Positions 6,351 through 8,544 of a DNA stretch of 8,544 nucleotides are shown piece by piece; positions within the stretch are counted from its first letter, which is position 1; every line of letters begins with the position of its first letter. The stretch spans positions 1 to 8,544 of the forward strand of contig DATDFN010000350.1 of assembly GCA_036522615.1 (NCBI GenBank). The letters run 5' to 3'. This stretch comes from JAJPJQ01 sp036522615 (GTDB taxonomy: Bacteria; Desulfobacterota; Binatia; UBA9968). A program made the translations under genes and the position numbers. The notes under the pieces were generated by a model. The model ran no database searches, was not told where the DNA came from, and saw only the letters and a program-made list of their open reading frames with translations.

Positions 6351-7460
6351 ATGCAAATCAAAGCCGCCGTCGCGCATGAAGCCGGCAAGCCGCTGGCGAT
6401 CGAAACCGTCGAGCTCGAAGGCCCCAAAGACGGCGAGGTGCTGATCGAGATCAAGGCGACCGGTGTCTGCCACACCGACGAGTTCACGCGCTCGGGCGCC
6501 GATCCCGAGGGATTATTCCCCGTGATCTTCGGCCACGAGGGCGCCGGCATCGTCGTCGACGCCGGCCGCGGCGTAACGAGCGTCGCCAAGGGCGATCACG
6601 TCATCCCGCTCTACATCCCCGAATGCCGCGCGTGCAAGGCGTGCCTTTCGCGTAAGACGAATCTCTGCACCGCGATTCGCGCGACGCAGGGCAAAGGCGT
6701 CATGCCCGACGGCACGAGCCGCTTCTCTCTCGGCGGCGAGAAGCTGCATCACTACATGGGCTGCTCGACGTTCGCGAATTTCACCGTGCTCCCGGAGATC
6801 GCCGTCGCGAAAGTCCGGCAAGACGCGCCGTTCGACAAGATCTGCTATATCGGCTGCGGCGTCACGACCGGCATCGGCGCGGCGCTCAACACGGCGAAGG
6901 TCGAGCCGGGCTCGAACGTCGTCGTCTTCGGACTCGGCGGCATCGGCCTCAACGTGGTCCAGGGCGCGCGCATCGCCGGCGCGAATAGGATTATCGGCGT
7001 CGATTTAAATCCGCGGCGCGAGGCGCTCGCGCGGAAATTCGGCCTGACCGATTTTATCAATCCCAAGGATGCGCAGGGAGACCTTGTGGCTCATCTCATC
7101 GACATGACCGACGGCGGCGCCGATTATTCTTTCGAATGCATCGGCAACGTAGACGTGATGCGCCAGGCGCTCGAGTGCTGCCACCGCGGCTGGGGCGTCT
7201 CGACGATCATCGGCGTCGCCGGCGCGGGCCAGGAGATCCGCACGCGTCCGTTTCAGCTCGTCACCGGCCGCACGTGGAAAGGCACCGCCTTCGGCGGCGC
7301 GAGAGGCCGCACGGACGTGCCCAAGATCGTCGACTGGTACATGGATAAAAAAATCAACATCGACGATCTCATCACGCACACGCTGCCGCTGGAGAAGATC
7401 AACGACGCGTTCGACCTGATGCGCAAAGGCGAGTCGATCAGAAGCGTCGTGGTGTATTAA
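6351..7460 (+). CDS. frmA: S-(hydroxymethyl)glutathione dehydrogenase / class III alcohol dehydrogenase
   Basis: Oxidises S-hydroxymethylglutathione (formaldehyde plus glutathione) to S-formylglutathione with NAD in the cytoplasm; class III enzymes also reduce S-nitrosoglutathione. Its 369 residues match E. coli FrmA. Catalytic zinc ligands are Cys40, His62 (in GHEGAG) and Cys169. Structural zinc ligands are Cys92, Cys95, Cys98 and Cys106. GLGGIG (194-199) is the NAD-binding loop, followed by the GVDLN strand end, whose Asp favours NAD over NADP. Arg110 before TQGKG is the expected class III anion-binding Arg, and the TQGKG.MPDGTSRF signature supports class III over ethanol-type enzymes. The ATG has AGGAG (6341-6345) 5 nt upstream. 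An AT-rich stretch with TTTAAT (6322-6327) may be the -10 box, but no good -35 box pairs with it. No frmR repressor or S-formylglutathione hydrolase gene adjoins it. It converges with the cupin gene 12 nt downstream. Confidence 0.96.
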   Translation: MQIKAAVAHEAGKPLAIETVELEGPKDGEVLIEIKATGVCHTDEFTRSGADPEGLFPVIFGHEGAGIVVDAGRGVTSVAKGDHVIPLYIPECRACKACLSRKTNLCTAIRATQGKGVMPDGTSRFSLGGEKLHHYMGCSTFANFTVLPEIAVAKVRQDAPFDKICYIGCGVTTGIGAALNTAKVEPGSNVVVFGLGGIGLNVVQGARIAGANRIIGVDLNPRREALARKFGLTDFINPKDAQGDLVAHLIDMTDGGADYSFECIGNVDVMRQALECCHRGWGVSTIIGVAGAGQEIRTRPFQLVTGRTWKGTAFGGARGRTDVPKIVDWYMDKKINIDDLITHTLPLEKINDAFDLMRKGESIRSVVVY

Positions 7461-7472
7461 TCGACGGCCTGC

Positions 7473-7913
7473 TCACTTCGCCGGAATCAAATCGAATTTT
7501 CCGGAACCTTCCTCGTAAAATAGGGCGCCCTCCTTCGCGTCGCCGCCGCTCCAGTGCTTGTGCTTGGCTGGAATCCGGATGAAGCTCCCGGGGCCGACGC
7601 GCTTCTCTCCCGCGTCGTCTTTATAAAGATACGCGCCTTTGATCACGACTAGCCAGACATCGTTCGTATGCGTGTGCATTCCGGCGTCCATACCCGGCTT
7701 GAATTTCGTGAATCCGCCGTACGCCCCTTTGTCGGGATTGCCCCAAAGCACCGCCCGCGAGACGCCGGGCACGACTTCCTTGTATTTGGCCTCGTCCGCG
7801 GCGGCGAAGACCGCTTGTTTGCTCTTGGCTTGCTTCTCCTGGCTCTCGGCCGGCCAGGAGAATTTGAGGGCGAGCACCAAAGTTATAGCGAGGAAAATAA
7901 GAAGTTTTTTCAT
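7473..7913 (-). CDS. Secreted single-domain cupin protein (DUF4437/ChrR-like)
   Basis: A 146-residue protein with an N-terminal signal peptide (MKK followed by a hydrophobic stretch to about residue 16, then cleavage somewhere near 22-25), so it should act outside the cytoplasm. The rest is one cupin barrel: motif 1 with His80 and His82 (GMHTHTND), motif 2 with Pro115, His118 and His120 (IPAKHKHW), ending in GALFYEEGSGKFD. The style recalls the DUF4437/ChrR-type cupins; the activity is unknown. The canonical motif 1 Glu is missing: Val86-Trp87 occupy its place and Asp85 is the nearest acid, so metal binding may differ or be absent. The ATG at 7913 is fixed by AAGGAG 6 nt upstream; a GTG at 7943 is a weaker alternative. 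It follows the MddA-like gene by 46 nt on the same strand and may share its transcript. Confidence 0.87.
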   Translation of the reverse strand: MKKLLIFLAITLVLALKFSWPAESQEKQAKSKQAVFAAADEAKYKEVVPGVSRAVLWGNPDKGAYGGFTKFKPGMDAGMHTHTNDVWLVVIKGAYLYKDDAGEKRVGPGSFIRIPAKHKHWSGGDAKEGALFYEEGSGKFDLIPAK

Positions 7914-7919
7914 ATCAGT

Positions 7920-7925
7920 CTCCTT
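7920..7925 (-). promoter_or_regulatory. Ribosome binding site that decides the cupin start
   Basis: AAGGAG on the minus strand (7925-7920) lies 6 nt before the ATG at 7913-7911 and would be useless for the in-frame GTG at 7943. The downstream ATG also places MKK and the hydrophobic signal sequence at the true N-terminus. Confidence 0.75.
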
Positions 7926-7959
7926 AATCGAGCTTGTGAGCACCGATCGCTGGCAAATC

Positions 7960-8544
7960 CTAGACCTTCTTTCTACCCCAACCGAACGGAATGATGGTGG
8001 GCACGCGCCGCTGATACTCGCGGTAGGTATCGCCGAAAATTCCCACCAGGTCGCTCTCCTCGTAGGTGATCGCCCGAAGGATGTAGGCCGTCGTCACCAG
8101 CGCGAAAACCAGATGGCCGACGCTCATTTTCGGTGTCGACCAAAAGGCGATCAGAAAACCGAGATAAAGCGGATGGCGCACCAAGCGGTACGGCCCGGGC
8201 GTATGGAAGGGAAGCGGCGCGAGCGGTTTGCCGATCAAGTGGACTACCACCTGTCTCAGTCCGAAGAGGTCGAAATGGTTGATCAGGAAAGTAGCCGTGA
8301 GGACGAGCCCCCAGCCGAAGGCGAAGAGCGCCCATAGGACATTTTGCGCCGCCGGTAAAGTGACTTCCCAGACGATGCCGGTCATGGGCCGCCATTGCCA
8401 GAAAAGCAAAAGAAGCAGCAGGCTGGCGAACAGCACGAACGTGCTGCGCTCGGCCGGCTCGGGGACGATCCTGGTCCATCGGCGCTTAAACCACGGGCGC
8501 GCCATCACGCTGTGCTGCACGGCGAAGAGCCATAGTAGAACGAT
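7960..8544 (-). CDS. mddA: Partial membrane methyltransferase, MddA-like (methanethiol S-methyltransferase; ICMT/NnrU-related)
   Basis: The frame is open from the right edge, so the N-terminus is missing; 194 residues are visible, against about 250-260 for the family. MddA methylates methanethiol to dimethyl sulfide using S-adenosylmethionine and is an integral membrane protein. The visible part begins within a hydrophobic segment followed by QHSVMARP (10-17) and PEPAERS (28-34), then several membrane helices. It has the PYRLVRHPLY motif (118-127) and a later EESDL (162-166) with Y.EYQRRVP, the cofactor-binding pattern shared by isoprenylcysteine/phospholipid methyltransferase-like proteins. 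The QHSVMARP and PEPAERS segments are what I recall from MddA-type proteins rather than from generic NnrU, but a different thiol or lipid substrate is possible. A GTG at 8520 is an internal codon, not the start. The cupin gene follows 46 nt downstream. Confidence 0.8.
   Translation of the reverse strand: MVLLWLFAVQHSVMARPWFKRRWTRIVPEPAERSTFVLFASLLLLLLFWQWRPMTGIVWEVTLPAAQNVLWALFAFGWGLVLTATFLINHFDLFGLRQVVVHLIGKPLAPLPFHTPGPYRLVRHPLYLGFLIAFWSTPKMSVGHLVFALVTTAYILRAITYEESDLVGIFGDTYREYQRRVPTIIPFGWGRKKV

Noticed and set aside
7639..8337. Plus-strand open frame (232 codons) across the cupin and MddA-like genes
   Set aside because: It is antisense to a signal-peptide cupin and a conserved membrane methyltransferase and shows no motif of its own.

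Overview
The window looks like chromosomal DNA from a GC-rich (roughly 60-65% by eye) Gram-negative-type bacterium. The signs are secretory signal peptides, a periplasmic-type solute-binding protein, and a glutathione-dependent formaldehyde dehydrogenase. Gene content and style fit an uncultivated soil or sediment lineage (proteobacterial, Binatota-, Rokubacteria- or Desulfobacterota-like). That placement is inference; no marker gene is present. There is no insertion sequence, phage gene, CRISPR array, tRNA or rRNA.

Layout: (a) 1-215, minus: start of a probable exported or lipoprotein gene that runs off the left edge. (b) 216-335: divergent control region with a candidate promoter in each direction and a perfect 8-bp inverted repeat over the glcB -35 box. 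(c) 336-2889, plus: malate synthase G, then a small uncharacterised protein with two Cys/His metal-site patterns. (d) 2893-6273, minus: a four-gene run, read right to left. It contains a ThDP-binding (ComE-like) decarboxylase subunit, a secreted NMT1/SsuA-type solute-binding protein, the pyrimidine-binding (ComD-like) decarboxylase subunit, and an MFS transporter. The first three are joined by stop/start overlaps (TGATG, TAATG). (e) 6351-7460, plus: class III alcohol dehydrogenase (frmA). (f) 7473-8544, minus: a secreted cupin, and upstream of it a membrane methyltransferase resembling methanethiol S-methyltransferase (MddA), cut by the right edge.

Working together: malate synthase feeds glyoxylate into the TCA cycle, and FrmA oxidises the formaldehyde-glutathione adduct. 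The split decarboxylase should act on a 3-carbon 2-oxoacid of the sulfopyruvate/phosphonopyruvate type, and MddA would methylate methanethiol to dimethyl sulfide. A small-carbon and organosulfur theme is therefore possible but not proven.

The most unusual item is the solute-binding protein gene placed, with overlapping starts, between the two halves of the decarboxylase. No ABC permease or ATPase is in the window.
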